NCBI GenBank assembly: GCA_035570055.1 | Contig: DATMLM010000069.1 | Coordinates: 120,426-184,425 of the forward strand | Source: DASRDS01 sp035570055 | Lineage (GTDB): Bacteria > Gemmatimonadota > Gemmatimonadetes > Gemmatimonadales > Gemmatimonadaceae | Direction: 5' to 3' | DNA length: 64,000 bases | In this document: piece by piece, positions 33,935 to 42,699 of the stretch | Numbering within the stretch: position 1 is the stretch's first letter | How the letters are laid out: each line of letters begins with the position of its first letter | Translations under genes and position numbers: made by a program | The notes under the pieces: generated by a model | Told to the model about the DNA's origin: nothing | Seen by the model: only the letters and a program-made list of their open reading frames with translations | Databases searched by the model: none

Positions 33935-34648
33935 CTAAGGCCGTAGGGTGACCGTGCGGACTTTATGATTGCCGTACACGCGTAGCGTTACGGCGTCACC
34001 CATTGGCAGCGCGAGCAGTTGGGCCAACGCCTCGGGATCGCGCACGTTGTGCCCCTCGGCGCTCAGCACAACGTCGCCGGCGCGAAGCCCTGAGGCGTCG
34101 GCGGGCGTGCCCTGGGTGACATTGACCACCAGGACGCCAGTTGAGCCCTTGGGCGCGCCGAGCGCGGCGAGCAGATCGTCGTTGGTGCGAATGAGCGCGG
34201 CACCGGCGGCGCCGATCTGGTCGGGCGAGGGGAGCGCGAGGATCGGGCCCATGAACCGGGGACGGAGCGTGCCGACGGGCTCCTCGATGTAGGTCGCCGG
34301 CCGCGCGGCGACGCGGACCTGGACCTCTCTGACGGAGCCGTTCCGGCGAACCCGAATGCGAACGCGGCGGCCGGGACGCAGCATCTGCGTCAGAGACAGC
34401 TCGTGGTTCACGACGTCGACCGAGTCGTACGCGAGGATGGTGTCGCCGGCGCTGATGCCAGCGAGCGAAGCCGGGGACCCCGGCTCGACCGACTCGACCG
34501 CGGGATACGCGAGATGAATGACCCGGACGCCGCTCGCGTCCTCGATCCGCTTGAGCGGACAGGTGAACGCGATGCCCAAATACCCTTCGGGTTCCTGCGC
34601 ACCGACCGCACCGGCAGCGAGCAGCAGCCCGATCACGACTCCGCGCAT
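33935..34648 (-). CDS. Secreted protein with two PDZ domains
   Basis: 237 residues with a signal peptide (GVVIGLLLAAGAVGAQ). The first PDZ is at about 50-115 (SVEPGSPASLAGISAGDTILAYD) and the second at about 155-230 (LVVNVTQGTPADASGLRAGDVVLSAEG). No protease domain is present, so it is probably a periplasmic binding or scaffold protein. Third gene of the sigma/anti-sigma/PDZ unit; its ATG overlaps the anti-sigma stop. It may sense or respond to envelope stress; that role is inferred from the operon. Confidence 0.82.
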   Translation of the reverse strand: MRGVVIGLLLAAGAVGAQEPEGYLGIAFTCPLKRIEDASGVRVIHLAYPAVESVEPGSPASLAGISAGDTILAYDSVDVVNHELSLTQMLRPGRRVRIRVRRNGSVREVQVRVAARPATYIEEPVGTLRPRFMGPILALPSPDQIGAAGAALIRTNDDLLAALGAPKGSTGVLVVNVTQGTPADASGLRAGDVVLSAEGHNVRDPEALAQLLALPMGDAVTLRVYGNHKVRTVTLRP

Positions 34649-35328
34649 CAATAGCGCTCCAGCCGGAAGCCGACCGGGAGCGCGCCCTTCAGCTGCCGCA
34701 ATGTCGCGTTCCGCGCGCCGACCGTGGACAAGTAGTACTGATTGAGCACCGGATCATTCGGAACCTCCTGCAGCCCTGCCGCGGTCGCCTGCGCCACCTC
34801 ATCGAGCGCCGCGAGCCGCGCGCGATAGGCATCGCGGCGATCCGAAACGGTCGTCTCCGGATTCTGCGCCACGAGGTACGCCGACGCATGGCGATAATCC
34901 CGCTCGGCGCGGTTGAGCGTCGCCAACGCCTCGGCCGCCGAGCGAAAGATCGGCATCGAGTCGTCGATGTTGTCAGCCCCGATGGACGCCTGGGCCACGA
35001 CCCGCGGCATCGCCGTGTATCGACCGAAGAGCGCTCCACCCGCGGCAAAGACCAGGGCCGCCGCAATGCGTCCGGGCCACCGGAGCGCCCGTCGCCGGAT
35101 GAGTCCCGCGGCCGCCAACTGGGGCGCCAGCGTTTCCCACCGGGTCAACGGGACGCTCGGTATCTGCCCTTCCTCGCGAGCGCCCGCGAGGAGTCGCCGG
35201 TGCGCGGCCAGATCTGCCGCGCACGGCGGGCACGAGGTCACGTGCGCGGCCTCGCTCGTGGTGAGCTCATCGTCGGCGAGCGCCGCTAGCCGCTCGGCCG
35301 ACAGGTGATCAGACAGGTGTGTGTGCAT
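34648..35328 (-). CDS. Membrane-bound zinc-finger anti-sigma factor
   Basis: 226 residues. The N-terminal ZAS finger is in HVTSCPPCAADLAAHRR (HxxxCxxC), followed by a single membrane helix (RIAAALVFAAGGALFGRY near 95-115) and a periplasmic helical domain. I chose ATG 35328 because GGAAAG precedes it at a good distance; ATG 35343 is the alternative. The reading overlaps the sigma gene by 20 bases. The periplasmic domain probably receives the signal that releases the sigma factor; the neighbouring PDZ protein could take part. Confidence 0.8.
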   Translation of the reverse strand: MHTHLSDHLSAERLAALADDELTTSEAAHVTSCPPCAADLAAHRRLLAGAREEGQIPSVPLTRWETLAPQLAAAGLIRRRALRWPGRIAAALVFAAGGALFGRYTAMPRVVAQASIGADNIDDSMPIFRSAAEALATLNRAERDYRHASAYLVAQNPETTVSDRRDAYRARLAALDEVAQATAAGLQEVPNDPVLNQYYLSTVGARNATLRQLKGALPVGFRLERY

Positions 35329-35875
35329 CGCGTGTCTTTCCATCGACAAGGTGCGCGAGCCATCGCTTGAGCTTTGCCCGCGCTTTGAACAGTTGCGACT
35401 TCGATCCGCCCGGCGTGATTCCCAATGATTCGGCAATTTCTTCGTGCGTGTACCCTTCGATGTCATGGAGCACGAAAACGGTTCGCGCCCCTGGCGCCAA
35501 TCGATTCGCGGCCTCGATGATCGACGCCCGCACGAACGGCGCCTCGTCATCCGGTTCGACCGCGACCGTGTCTTCCTGAACGGGCCCGCCCGCTTCCGCG
35601 AAGTCGACCCGCTTGGCGCGCCGGATAGCGTTCAGCGTCCCGTTAACCGCGATCCGATGCGCCCACGTAGCGAACTGTGAGTCACCCCGAAAGGACGGCA
35701 ACGCCCGGAAAATCTGGATCCAGACTTCCTGGGCCACGTCGGCGGCCCGGTCCGGGTCGACGATGAGCCGGCGAACGAGCGCGTCAATACGGGGGGCGTG
35801 CAGCGACCATAGCTGCCGCATCGCCCGCTCATCGCCTGCGATGGCGCGCCGTACGAGCTCGTCGTCCGTGTTCAT
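35309..35875 (-). CDS. ECF RNA polymerase sigma factor
   Basis: 188 residues from ATG 35875. Region 2 is in RAADVAQEVWIQIFRALPSFRGDSQFATWAHRI (about 45-80) and region 4 in GYTHEEIAESLGITPGGSKSQLFKARAKLKR (about 140-175). The anti-sigma and PDZ genes follow on the same strand with overlaps. It is separated from the divergent serine hydrolase by about 185 bases. Distinct from the redox-type sigma factor at 3.4-4.0 kb. The controlled genes are unknown. Confidence 0.9.
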   Translation of the reverse strand: MNTDDELVRRAIAGDERAMRQLWSLHAPRIDALVRRLIVDPDRAADVAQEVWIQIFRALPSFRGDSQFATWAHRIAVNGTLNAIRRAKRVDFAEAGGPVQEDTVAVEPDDEAPFVRASIIEAANRLAPGARTVFVLHDIEGYTHEEIAESLGITPGGSKSQLFKARAKLKRWLAHLVDGKTRDAHTPV

Positions 35876-35949
35876 CCTGCGCTGTCTTTGAGACACGGAC
35901 GCCACACTTGATGGTTGCCGGGAACCAACAGCATCGTCACACTCTATAT

Positions 35950-35979
35950 TTGACTAAAGCGCCAACTCCATTGTATTTA
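35950..35979 (+). promoter_or_regulatory. Candidate sigma-70-type promoter upstream of the serine hydrolase
   Basis: TTGACT (35950-35955) and GTATTT (35973-35978) are spaced by 17 bases in an AT-rich stretch unlike the surrounding coding DNA, about 80 bases before the hydrolase start at 36060. The rest of the 184-base gap (35876-36059) shows no gene. Confidence 0.4.
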
Positions 35980-36059
35980 TGGATTTGCGCCAATAATTGA
36001 GAAACGGGCTCGGCTAGCATGGCGTATGCGAGTTGAGCCCAGCGGGATAACCATAAGCC

Positions 36060-37340
36060 ATGCTACTTCTCGTAGTTGCGGCCATTTTGTCATCATCGTC
36101 CGGGTTGCCCGTCAAGAGCCCGAGCGCCGTCGGCATGTCCGAACGGCGCCTGGACGCCATCAACCGGGTAATCGCTCGCGGCATCAAGGCTGGGGGATTC
36201 CCCGGGGCTTCCGTTGTCATCGGCCGCAAAGGGGCGTTGGTGTGGGAGCATGGGTTTGGCCGCCTCTCGTGGGAGACCTCGAGTGACCACGTCTCGGCCG
36301 ACAGCACCATCTACGATCTGGCGTCGCTCTCGAAAGTCGTCGGGACAACAACCGCCATCATGATCTTGTACGACGAAGGGCGCGTCTCCCTCGACGCGCC
36401 GGTCGTCTCGTATCTCCCCGGGTTCACCGGCGGCTACAAAGATTCGGTCACTGTCAGACAGTTGCTCGAACACCGGTCGGGATTGCCGGCTGGGCGCGAT
36501 TTGTGGCGGCTCACGCATGATCCCGACCAAGCGAAGCAGTACATCCTCGAGACGCAACTCGAGTGTCGCCCCGGCGATTGCTACATTTACTCTGACCTCG
36601 GCGCCGATCTCCTCGGCATGATCGTCGAGTCGGTCACTGGCGAGACGCTCGACGTGTTCTTACAGGAGCGGGTCTTCGGGCCGCTCGGCATGACCGACAC
36701 GTATTACAGGCCGGACGCCGCGCTCAAATGGCGCATCGCGCCGACCGAGCTCAATCCGCCGCGTGGCTATCCGCTGCAGGGCGAGGTGCACGACGAGAAC
36801 GCGTTCGCCATGGGTGGCGTCGCGGGACACGCCGGCATGTTCTCAACCGCCTCGGATCTCGCCGTGTTCGCGCAAATGCTGCTCAATGGCGGCGTATACA
36901 ATGGCACGCGCATCGTGAGCGATTCCGTCGTGGCGTTGTTCACGCGGCGCGCGGCTGGGACGAGAGCCCTCGGCTGGGACACGTGCGATGGTGAAGCTGG
37001 GTGCGGTCGGTTCATGGGCAGCCACGCATACGGGCACACCGGGTTTACCGGCACGTCGATCTGGATCGATCCGGACCGGCAGATGTTCGTCATTCTGCTG
37101 ACGAACCGTGTGCATGGTGCCCGTGCGCGCCGGCCCGCTCGCGTTATCGCTGACGTACGTGCCGACTTGGCTGACGCCGCGGCCGTGGCGTGCACGGACG
37201 AGCCTGGCGCGGTCTTATCCATGCCGGTCGCGTTCCGCGCCGATCGCGAGTCTGGCTGGAACAGCCGGATTCGCCACTCGCGCCGGTCTCGTGCGGCGCA
37301 CCGGGCTCATCGCAAGGCGCGGGCGAAGCATCCGAAGTAG
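36060..37340 (+). CDS. Serine hydrolase, beta-lactamase class C-like (S12)
   Basis: 426 residues with an N-terminal hydrophobic stretch (MLLLVVAAILSSSSG), probably a signal. The S12 active-site motifs are SLSK (S89, K92), YSD in CYIYSDLGAD (the usual YxN position) and HTG in YGHTGFTGTS. The fold matches AmpC-like esterases and D-aminopeptidases as well as beta-lactamases, so resistance is not implied. The last 70 residues include a very basic tail (RRSRAAHRAHRKARAKHPK). The SufT-like gene starts 9 bases downstream. Confidence 0.85.
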   Translation: MLLLVVAAILSSSSGLPVKSPSAVGMSERRLDAINRVIARGIKAGGFPGASVVIGRKGALVWEHGFGRLSWETSSDHVSADSTIYDLASLSKVVGTTTAIMILYDEGRVSLDAPVVSYLPGFTGGYKDSVTVRQLLEHRSGLPAGRDLWRLTHDPDQAKQYILETQLECRPGDCYIYSDLGADLLGMIVESVTGETLDVFLQERVFGPLGMTDTYYRPDAALKWRIAPTELNPPRGYPLQGEVHDENAFAMGGVAGHAGMFSTASDLAVFAQMLLNGGVYNGTRIVSDSVVALFTRRAAGTRALGWDTCDGEAGCGRFMGSHAYGHTGFTGTSIWIDPDRQMFVILLTNRVHGARARRPARVIADVRADLADAAAVACTDEPGAVLSMPVAFRADRESGWNSRIRHSRRSRAAHRAHRKARAKHPK

Positions 37341-37349
37341 GTTTCGGGT

Positions 37350-37676
37350 ATGAGTGAGACGCCCGCTCCAGAGGACCTGGCCCTCACGCCGGATCACGTC
37401 AAAGCGGTGCTCCGTCGGGTGAAGGATCCCGAGTTGAATCTCAACATCGTCGACCTCGGGCTCATCTACGACGTGCGAGTCGACGGGGCCAAGGTCGCCG
37501 TCGACATGACGTTGACTTCGCCTGGGTGCCCGTCTGGGCCCGAGATCATGACGGAGGCCGAGCAGCAAGTGCGCGCCATGCCTGGCGTCGCTGACGCGGC
37601 CATCAATCTCGTGTGGACGCCCTTCTGGTCGCCGGATCGCATCGAGCCTCGCGTCCGCGCGTATCTCGGCTTCTAG
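37350..37676 (+). CDS. MIP18/DUF59 family iron-sulfur assembly protein, SufT-like
   Basis: 108 residues, the whole MIP18 (DUF59) domain: DPELNLNIVDLGLIYDVRV and the cysteine motif LTSPGCPSGPEIM. Related proteins (SufT, PaaD, Cia2) help maturation of iron-sulfur proteins. This copy is about 8 kb from the main suf operon, next to a serine hydrolase and convergent with RNase D. It may serve the many Fe-S enzymes encoded in the window (BioB, PqqE, ThiC, QueG); that link is inferred. Confidence 0.88.
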   Translation: MSETPAPEDLALTPDHVKAVLRRVKDPELNLNIVDLGLIYDVRVDGAKVAVDMTLTSPGCPSGPEIMTEAEQQVRAMPGVADAAINLVWTPFWSPDRIEPRVRAYLGF

Positions 37677-37682
37677 CGCGCG

Positions 37683-38876
37683 TCAGCCGTCGCGATAGGG
37701 CGAGTCGTCGACCGCGGCGGGGGCCTCGGGGGCCTCGCCGAGCGCGTTGAGGAAATCGGCGCCGAGGACGTCGACTTGCCAGCGCCGAACATCGTTGACC
37801 CGAAGGAGATCGTCGGCCGTGCGTGGGTTGGCCCGCGCGACCGCTTCGAGGCGTTCGCGAGAGAAGAGGACACCGGGGTCGAGGGACAGGCGCGAGGCCG
37901 CGGCGTCGCGGATGGCCTTGAGGCGAGCGGCGCGGCCGTCGAAGTCCGGGTCGCGCTCCCATCGCGGGGCCTTTGGGAAGCGGGGCAAGTTCGCGTCGGG
38001 CTCGGCGAGGCCGCGCTCGATGGCCGCCAGCACGTCGTTGGCGCGGCTGTCGACAATGCCGCGCGGCATACCGCGGATCGCGGCCAGCGCCTCGCGCGTG
38101 CGAGGGGCGTCGTGCGCGGCCGTGAGCAGCGCTTCGTTGCCGACCACGCGAAACGTCGCGCGGTCCAGGATCTTGGCCACGCTGTCGCGCCACTGGACCA
38201 GCTCGCGGAACAACGCGAGCTCGCGCCGCGTGAGGTCGCGGGCGCCTTTGATCCGCATCCACGCGAGCCCATCGCTCTCGTCATCCCATCGCGTGCCGTC
38301 GAGCCGCGCGAACTCCTCGGCCGCCCACGACCAGCGGCCAGTCGCGTGCAGCTCCTCCTTGAGCCGATCGCGGAGGTCGAGCAAGTATCGCGTATCCTGC
38401 GCGGCATAATCGAGCATGCCGGGCGTGAGCGGCCGCAGGGACCAATCGGCGCGCTGGTGTTTTTTGTCGAGCTTCACGCCGAAATAGCGCTCGAGCAGCG
38501 CGGCCAGCCCGAAGGCTTTGAGGCCGAGGAGCTGCGCGGCGACGCGCGTGTCGAAGATGTTCACCGTTTGCCAACCGTAATCCTGGTGCAGCAGGCGCAG
38601 GTCGTAGTCGGCATCGTGGAAGACCTTCTCGACGTGCGCGTCCTCCAGGAGGCGGCCGAGTCCGGCCGGCGAGCCGATCGGGAGCGGGTCGATGATCGCG
38701 CTCTTCTCGCGGGTCGAGAGCTGGAGCAGGTAGATTCGATCCACGAAGCGGTGGAAGCTCGCGCCCTCGGTGTCGAGGGCCAACTCGCGCGTGCCGGTGA
38801 TCGCCGCTAGGAAGCGGTCGACTTCGGCCTGGCTGTCGAGATAAACGAGCGAGGTCTCGCGTGGCGGTTCAAGCAC
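37683..38876 (-). CDS. rnd: Ribonuclease D
   Basis: This 397-residue 3'-5' exoribonuclease has the DEDDy motifs: ELALDTEGAS (D35, E37), FHDADYDLRLL (D92) and MLDYAAQDTRYLLDL (Y157, D161). One HRDC domain is clear at about 200-280 and a second helical part follows, as in RNase D proteins that trim tRNA and other structured RNA ends. It converges on the SufT-like gene, and its start overlaps the divergent PLP enzyme gene by 16 bases. Confidence 0.93.
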   Translation of the reverse strand: MLEPPRETSLVYLDSQAEVDRFLAAITGTRELALDTEGASFHRFVDRIYLLQLSTREKSAIIDPLPIGSPAGLGRLLEDAHVEKVFHDADYDLRLLHQDYGWQTVNIFDTRVAAQLLGLKAFGLAALLERYFGVKLDKKHQRADWSLRPLTPGMLDYAAQDTRYLLDLRDRLKEELHATGRWSWAAEEFARLDGTRWDDESDGLAWMRIKGARDLTRRELALFRELVQWRDSVAKILDRATFRVVGNEALLTAAHDAPRTREALAAIRGMPRGIVDSRANDVLAAIERGLAEPDANLPRFPKAPRWERDPDFDGRAARLKAIRDAAASRLSLDPGVLFSRERLEAVARANPRTADDLLRVNDVRRWQVDVLGADFLNALGEAPEAPAAVDDSPYRDG

Positions 38877-39781
38877 GGTTCGAGGAATCTAGCGTAAGAG
38901 CCAGCCTTGGGACGTTTCCGACTCCCGTCGAGGTCCGTGGCCGGATCTGGGTCAAGCGCGATGACCTGAATGCCACCGTGTGCGGTGGCAACAAGGTCCG
39001 CGCGCTGGAGTTTCTTCTCGGCGCGGTCAGGCCGGGTGACACCGTCGTCACGCTCGGCTCGCGTGGGTCGACTCACGTGCTGGCCACAGCGGTCCACGCG
39101 GCTCGCCTCGGGGCTCGGACTATCGCGTATACGTGGCCGCAGGTCATGAATCCCACGGCTCTGGCGGTCTCTCGCGCCATACTCGCGTGCTGCACCGCCA
39201 TAGAGACACATCACGCGCTCGCTGCGCTCGCGCGCTACACGTACGCACACGCGAGGAGAAGCGACCCACGACGGGGGGCCATGCACTTTGTGCCTATTGG
39301 GGGGACATCGCCTATTGGGATACTAGGGCACATTGAGGCCGGGAAAGAGTTGGCCCAGCAGATACGCGACGGGTTGATGCCGACGCCGGAGACCGTCGTG
39401 GTGCCGCTTGGCACTGGCGGAACGGCGGCGGGTATTGCCATGGGCTTGGGCGTCGCGGGCATCCGGACGACCGTGACGGCCGTGCGGGTCGTGCCGTGGA
39501 TCGCGGCGCCGCCGTGGCGCATTCCCGGACTGATCCGCGCGGCCGGGCTGCCCGCGGTGCCGGTTCGTGTAGATCACACGGCGTACGGCGGCGCGTACGG
39601 GAAACCGTTGGACAGGGGACGAGAGGCAGTGGCCGAGATCGGGTTACCGTTGGACGATACGTACATGGCGAAAGCCGCCGCCGTCGCGTTGGCTCTGCGT
39701 GGACCCACGTTGCTGTGGGTCACTTTCAATGCGCGCGCCGTCACGCCAGATTTGGCGACGTGCGATCGACCCGCGACGTAG
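38861..39781 (+). CDS. PLP-dependent D-cysteine desulfhydrase / ACC deaminase-like protein
   Basis: 306 residues of the fold-type II PLP family. The cofactor lysine is in VKRDDLNATVCGGNKVRALEFLLG, and the phosphate-binding glycine loop is in VPLGTGGTAAGIAMGLG. The family includes ACC deaminase, D-cysteine desulfhydrase and members of unknown substrate; the sequence does not allow a choice. Start GTG 38861 overlaps the rnd start by 16 bases, so both genes read outward from almost the same point. Confidence 0.85.
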   Translation: MAVQARFEESSVRASLGTFPTPVEVRGRIWVKRDDLNATVCGGNKVRALEFLLGAVRPGDTVVTLGSRGSTHVLATAVHAARLGARTIAYTWPQVMNPTALAVSRAILACCTAIETHHALAALARYTYAHARRSDPRRGAMHFVPIGGTSPIGILGHIEAGKELAQQIRDGLMPTPETVVVPLGTGGTAAGIAMGLGVAGIRTTVTAVRVVPWIAAPPWRIPGLIRAAGLPAVPVRVDHTAYGGAYGKPLDRGREAVAEIGLPLDDTYMAKAAAVALALRGPTLLWVTFNARAVTPDLATCDRPAT

Positions 39782-39790
39782 ACTGACAAC

Positions 39791-39973
39791 GTGGGATGGC
39801 TTATCGCCGTCACGGTCGCGTGCGACCTTGCGGCGCTGTACTCGATCTGGCACAGTCCCGCACATTCGCGCAAAGCGAAAGGATGGTGGACGACCATCGT
39901 GCTCGTCCTGCCCATCTTCGGCGCGCTCGGCTGGGTCACGCTCGGCCGTGAGCGCCGGCGACCGCCGTCATGA
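39791..39973 (+). CDS. Small membrane protein, PLDc_N-like
   Basis: 60 residues from GTG 39791 with two hydrophobic helices (LIAVTVACDLAALYSIW and WTTIVLVLPIFGALGWVTLG) joined by a short basic loop. The pattern resembles the N-terminal domain of cardiolipin synthase-type phospholipase D proteins, here without the catalytic part. It shares ATGA with the next membrane protein, so the two are translationally coupled. Function unknown. Confidence 0.65.
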   Translation: MGWLIAVTVACDLAALYSIWHSPAHSRKAKGWWTTIVLVLPIFGALGWVTLGRERRRPPS

Positions 39974-40572
39974 TCAGCGCCGCTGAGCAGACTCGCGCTG
40001 CGCGCATCGGGGCATGGCTCTTCCGGTACCGGAGCTTTCTGCCCATCCCCATCGTCATCATCGGGCTGCTCGTGCCCGGACGACAGTGGTGGCTCACTTG
40101 GGCCATTGGGGCCTGGTTCATCATCTGGGGCGAGGCGTTCAGACTCACTGGCGTGGCGGCGGCTGGCACCGTCACGCGGCGGCGATCACGCAACGTCCGG
40201 CAGCTCGTCAACTGGGGCGTGTTCGGGATGACCCGCAACCCGCTCTACGTCGGGAATCTGCTCATCTGGATCGGGTTTGCCGTCATGTCAGGCATTTCGT
40301 GGTTCCCGATCGTCGCTATCGCGCTGTTCGCGGTCGAGTACCATTTCATCGTCGCCTACGAGGAGGGCGTTCTCGAGTCGACGTTCGGCGCTGAGTATCT
40401 CGCCTACAAAGCCAAGATCGCGCGATGGTGGCCGCACGTGGGCGCGCGCTTCGTCCCCGGGGAGCACCACTGGAGCGAGGCGTGGAAGAGCGAGCGCAGC
40501 ACGTTCCTACAGTACGCCGCGCTCGTCGCGCTGCTTATCGTGAAGGCCGCCCTGGCGGTGTCGCGCTCTTGA
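39970..40572 (+). CDS. Isoprenylcysteine carboxyl methyltransferase-like membrane protein
   Basis: 200 residues with about five membrane helices. The C-terminal part has the ICMT/phospholipid methyltransferase pattern: MTRNPLYVGNLLIWIGFAV, then EEGVLESTFGAEYLAYKAKIARWWPH, which form the SAM and substrate site in the family. Bacterial members may methylate lipids or are uncharacterised; no target can be named. Its end overlaps the convergent ferredoxin by 38 bases. Confidence 0.8.
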   Translation: MISAAEQTRAARIGAWLFRYRSFLPIPIVIIGLLVPGRQWWLTWAIGAWFIIWGEAFRLTGVAAAGTVTRRRSRNVRQLVNWGVFGMTRNPLYVGNLLIWIGFAVMSGISWFPIVAIALFAVEYHFIVAYEEGVLESTFGAEYLAYKAKIARWWPHVGARFVPGEHHWSEAWKSERSTFLQYAALVALLIVKAALAVSRS

Positions 40573-40798
40573 AGACGTCGCGATTGATCTGAACGTACTG
40601 CGTGGAGGTGGCCGGAACGTCTTCCTCGGGAAAGATCGCCGTCACCGGACACTCCGGCTCGCATGCCCCGCAATCAATGCATTCGTCCGGATGGATAAAG
40701 AGCTGCTGGTCTCCTTCGTAGATGCAGTCCACCGGGCAGACGTCGACGCACGCCTTGTCCTTCACGCCGATGCAGGCTTCCGTAATGACGTAGGGCAT
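40535..40798 (-). CDS. Ferredoxin, 7Fe/8Fe bacterial type
   Basis: 87 residues from ATG 40798; a longer frame upstream is unrelated to ferredoxins. The N-terminal half has the cysteines in CIGVKDKACVDVCPVDCI and the second cluster motif CIDCGACEPECPV, the pattern of small 3Fe-4S/4Fe-4S or 2[4Fe-4S] ferredoxins. A low-potential electron carrier in the cytoplasm; the redox partner is not adjacent. It follows the M23 lipoprotein gene on the same strand. Confidence 0.9.
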   Translation of the reverse strand: MPYVITEACIGVKDKACVDVCPVDCIYEGDQQLFIHPDECIDCGACEPECPVTAIFPEEDVPATSTQYVQINRDVFKSATPPGRPSR

Positions 40799-40808
40799 GC
40801 TGGCAAAA

Positions 40809-41417
40809 CTAGCGGTCTTGTCCTGTGGTCGCAAAGTACGGAAACGGATCGATCGGCTCGCCGTCCCAATACCGGCGCTCGTCGCGGTAGCGCATGACCT
40901 GGAAGTGGAGATGCGGCGGGCCGCCCCGGGCATTTCCCGTCGTGCCGACGTAGCCGATGACGTCGCCCTTGGCGACCACCTTGCCCTTGTAGGCTATGAC
41001 GTCGTACCGATCGAGGTGCGCATAGTAGTACACGAGGCGCCGGAGCGGGTCGATCGCGTAGATCGTGAGCCCGCCGAGCGCGTTGCTCGAGACGCGCACG
41101 ATCGTGCCGTTGTCGGCCGCGAGCACGGGCGTGCCCTTTGGCGCCAAAATGTCGATCGCGCGGTGTATACGCTCCTCGCCCCGGCGATCATAGAACGTGT
41201 CGCTCAGGCGATCGAGCGTGACGCCGAGGACCGGGATCATGAGTCCTCGGGATCGCAAATACCCCGTATCGGTAGCCGTCGCGGCCTCCGGCGTTGGGGC
41301 GACTGATGGCCGCGTCCCGCCGGAGGCGCACGCGGTGAGGAGCCCCGCGCCGAGGCTAAGTGCTAGCGCCCGACGCGGCGAGATCCTTCTCCCGGGCCAG
41401 CTCGGCAATGCCCTCAT
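40809..41417 (-). CDS. M23 family metallopeptidase, lipoprotein
   Basis: 202 residues with a basic n-region (RRISPRRALALSL) and a lipobox in GLLTACAS, so a lipid-anchored peptidoglycan enzyme of the LytM type. The zinc motif is in ERIHRAIDILAPKG (HxxxD) and the second in PPHLHFQVM. The only ordinary start, ATG 41417, lies 62 bases inside the end of thiC, an unusually long same-strand overlap. It is followed by the ferredoxin gene. Confidence 0.88.
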   Translation of the reverse strand: MRALPSWPGRRISPRRALALSLGAGLLTACASGGTRPSVAPTPEAATATDTGYLRSRGLMIPVLGVTLDRLSDTFYDRRGEERIHRAIDILAPKGTPVLAADNGTIVRVSSNALGGLTIYAIDPLRRLVYYYAHLDRYDVIAYKGKVVAKGDVIGYVGTTGNARGGPPHLHFQVMRYRDERRYWDGEPIDPFPYFATTGQDR

Positions 41418-42696
41418 CGAGTGTCCTCGAGTGGTGCATCGAGCAGAACTTGGGCCCGCACATCGCGCAGAATTCGGCGCTCTTGAAGTACTCGGCAGGT
41501 AGGCTCTCGTCGTGATATTCCCGCGCCCGCTCCGGGTCGAGGCTCAGCCGGAACTGTTCGTTCCAGTCGAACCCGTACCGGGCACGCGACAACGCATCAT
41601 CGCGGTCACGCGCCCCTCGGCGGCCACGCGCGATATCTGCCGCATGGGCCGCGATCTTGTACGCGATGACACCCTGGCGAACGTCCTCCGCATTCGGCAG
41701 TCCGAGGTGCTCTTTCGGCGTGACATAGCAGAGCATGTCAGCACCGTACCAGCCGATCATCGCCGCGCCGATCGCGCTGGAGATATGATCGTACCCCGGA
41801 GCCACGTCGACGACTAACGGGCCGAGCGTATAGAAGGGCGCGCCGTGGCAGACGTCCTTCATGCGGCGGACGTTCATCTCGATCTGGTCCATCGGGATGT
41901 GGCCGGGGCCCTCGACCATCACCTGGACATCGTGCTCCCATGCGCGGCGCGTCAACTCGCCCAGCGTGTCCAACTCGGCGAACTGTGCGCGGTCGCTGGC
42001 ATCGTGCAGACAGCCGGGGCGCAGTGAGTCGCCAAGCGAGATCGTCACGTCGTACTGGCGCAGGATGTCGAGGACGTCGTCGTAGTACTCGTACAGCGGG
42101 TTCTGGCGGCGGTGGTGCATCATCCATACGCCGAGCAGCGAGCCGCCACGGCTGACGATGCCGGTGATGCGGCCATGGACGAGCGGGAGGTGCTCGAACA
42201 AGATCCCCGCGTGGATCGTCATGTAGTCCACGCCTTGCTTGGCCTGGGATTCGATGACGGCCAGGAGGTCGTTGATCGTGAGATCCTCGAGCTCTTTGCC
42301 CATCAGGACGGCCTGATAGATCGGGACCGTACCCACGGGTACCGTCGAGGCGTTGATCATCGCTGACCGGATGTTGTCGAGGTCATGACCCGTGGAGAGA
42401 TCCATGACCGTGTCGGCGCCGTAGCGAACGGCCAGCTCGAGCTTCCCGACTTCTTCGTCGAGGCTCGACGTCACGGCCGACGTCCCGATATTGGCGTTGA
42501 TTTTGACTCGGGCGACGTTGCCTATGGCCATCGGCTCGAGCTTCCCGGCGAGGTGATGGATATTCGCCGGAATGACCAGGCGACCCGCTGCGACCTCGGC
42601 GCGAACGACTTCTGAGGGAAGGTTCTCGCGCTGGGCTACGAACGACATTGCGTCGGTAACTTCGCCGCGCCGCGCGGCGGTCATCTGCGTGCTCAT
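41356..42696 (-). CDS. thiC: Phosphomethylpyrimidine synthase ThiC
   Basis: ThiC converts aminoimidazole ribotide to the HMP-P pyrimidine of thiamine with a radical SAM 4Fe-4S cluster. The 446-residue protein shows VKINANIGTSAVTSSLDEEV, the YGADTVMDLSTGHDL stretch, EGPGHIPMDQIEMN, and the C-terminal cluster motif CAMCGPKFC. Preceding it is a clear TPP riboswitch, so expression is controlled by thiamine pyrophosphate. Overlaps the M23 gene at its end. Confidence 0.97.
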   Translation of the reverse strand: MSTQMTAARRGEVTDAMSFVAQRENLPSEVVRAEVAAGRLVIPANIHHLAGKLEPMAIGNVARVKINANIGTSAVTSSLDEEVGKLELAVRYGADTVMDLSTGHDLDNIRSAMINASTVPVGTVPIYQAVLMGKELEDLTINDLLAVIESQAKQGVDYMTIHAGILFEHLPLVHGRITGIVSRGGSLLGVWMMHHRRQNPLYEYYDDVLDILRQYDVTISLGDSLRPGCLHDASDRAQFAELDTLGELTRRAWEHDVQVMVEGPGHIPMDQIEMNVRRMKDVCHGAPFYTLGPLVVDVAPGYDHISSAIGAAMIGWYGADMLCYVTPKEHLGLPNAEDVRQGVIAYKIAAHAADIARGRRGARDRDDALSRARYGFDWNEQFRLSLDPERAREYHDESLPAEYFKSAEFCAMCGPKFCSMHHSRTLDEGIAELAREKDLAASGAST

Positions 42697-42699
42697 CGT

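Noticed and set aside
36060..37340. Antibiotic resistance beta-lactamase
   Set aside because: SxxK, YSD and HTG only place it in the S12 serine hydrolase family; many members are esterases or peptidases, so resistance is not supported.
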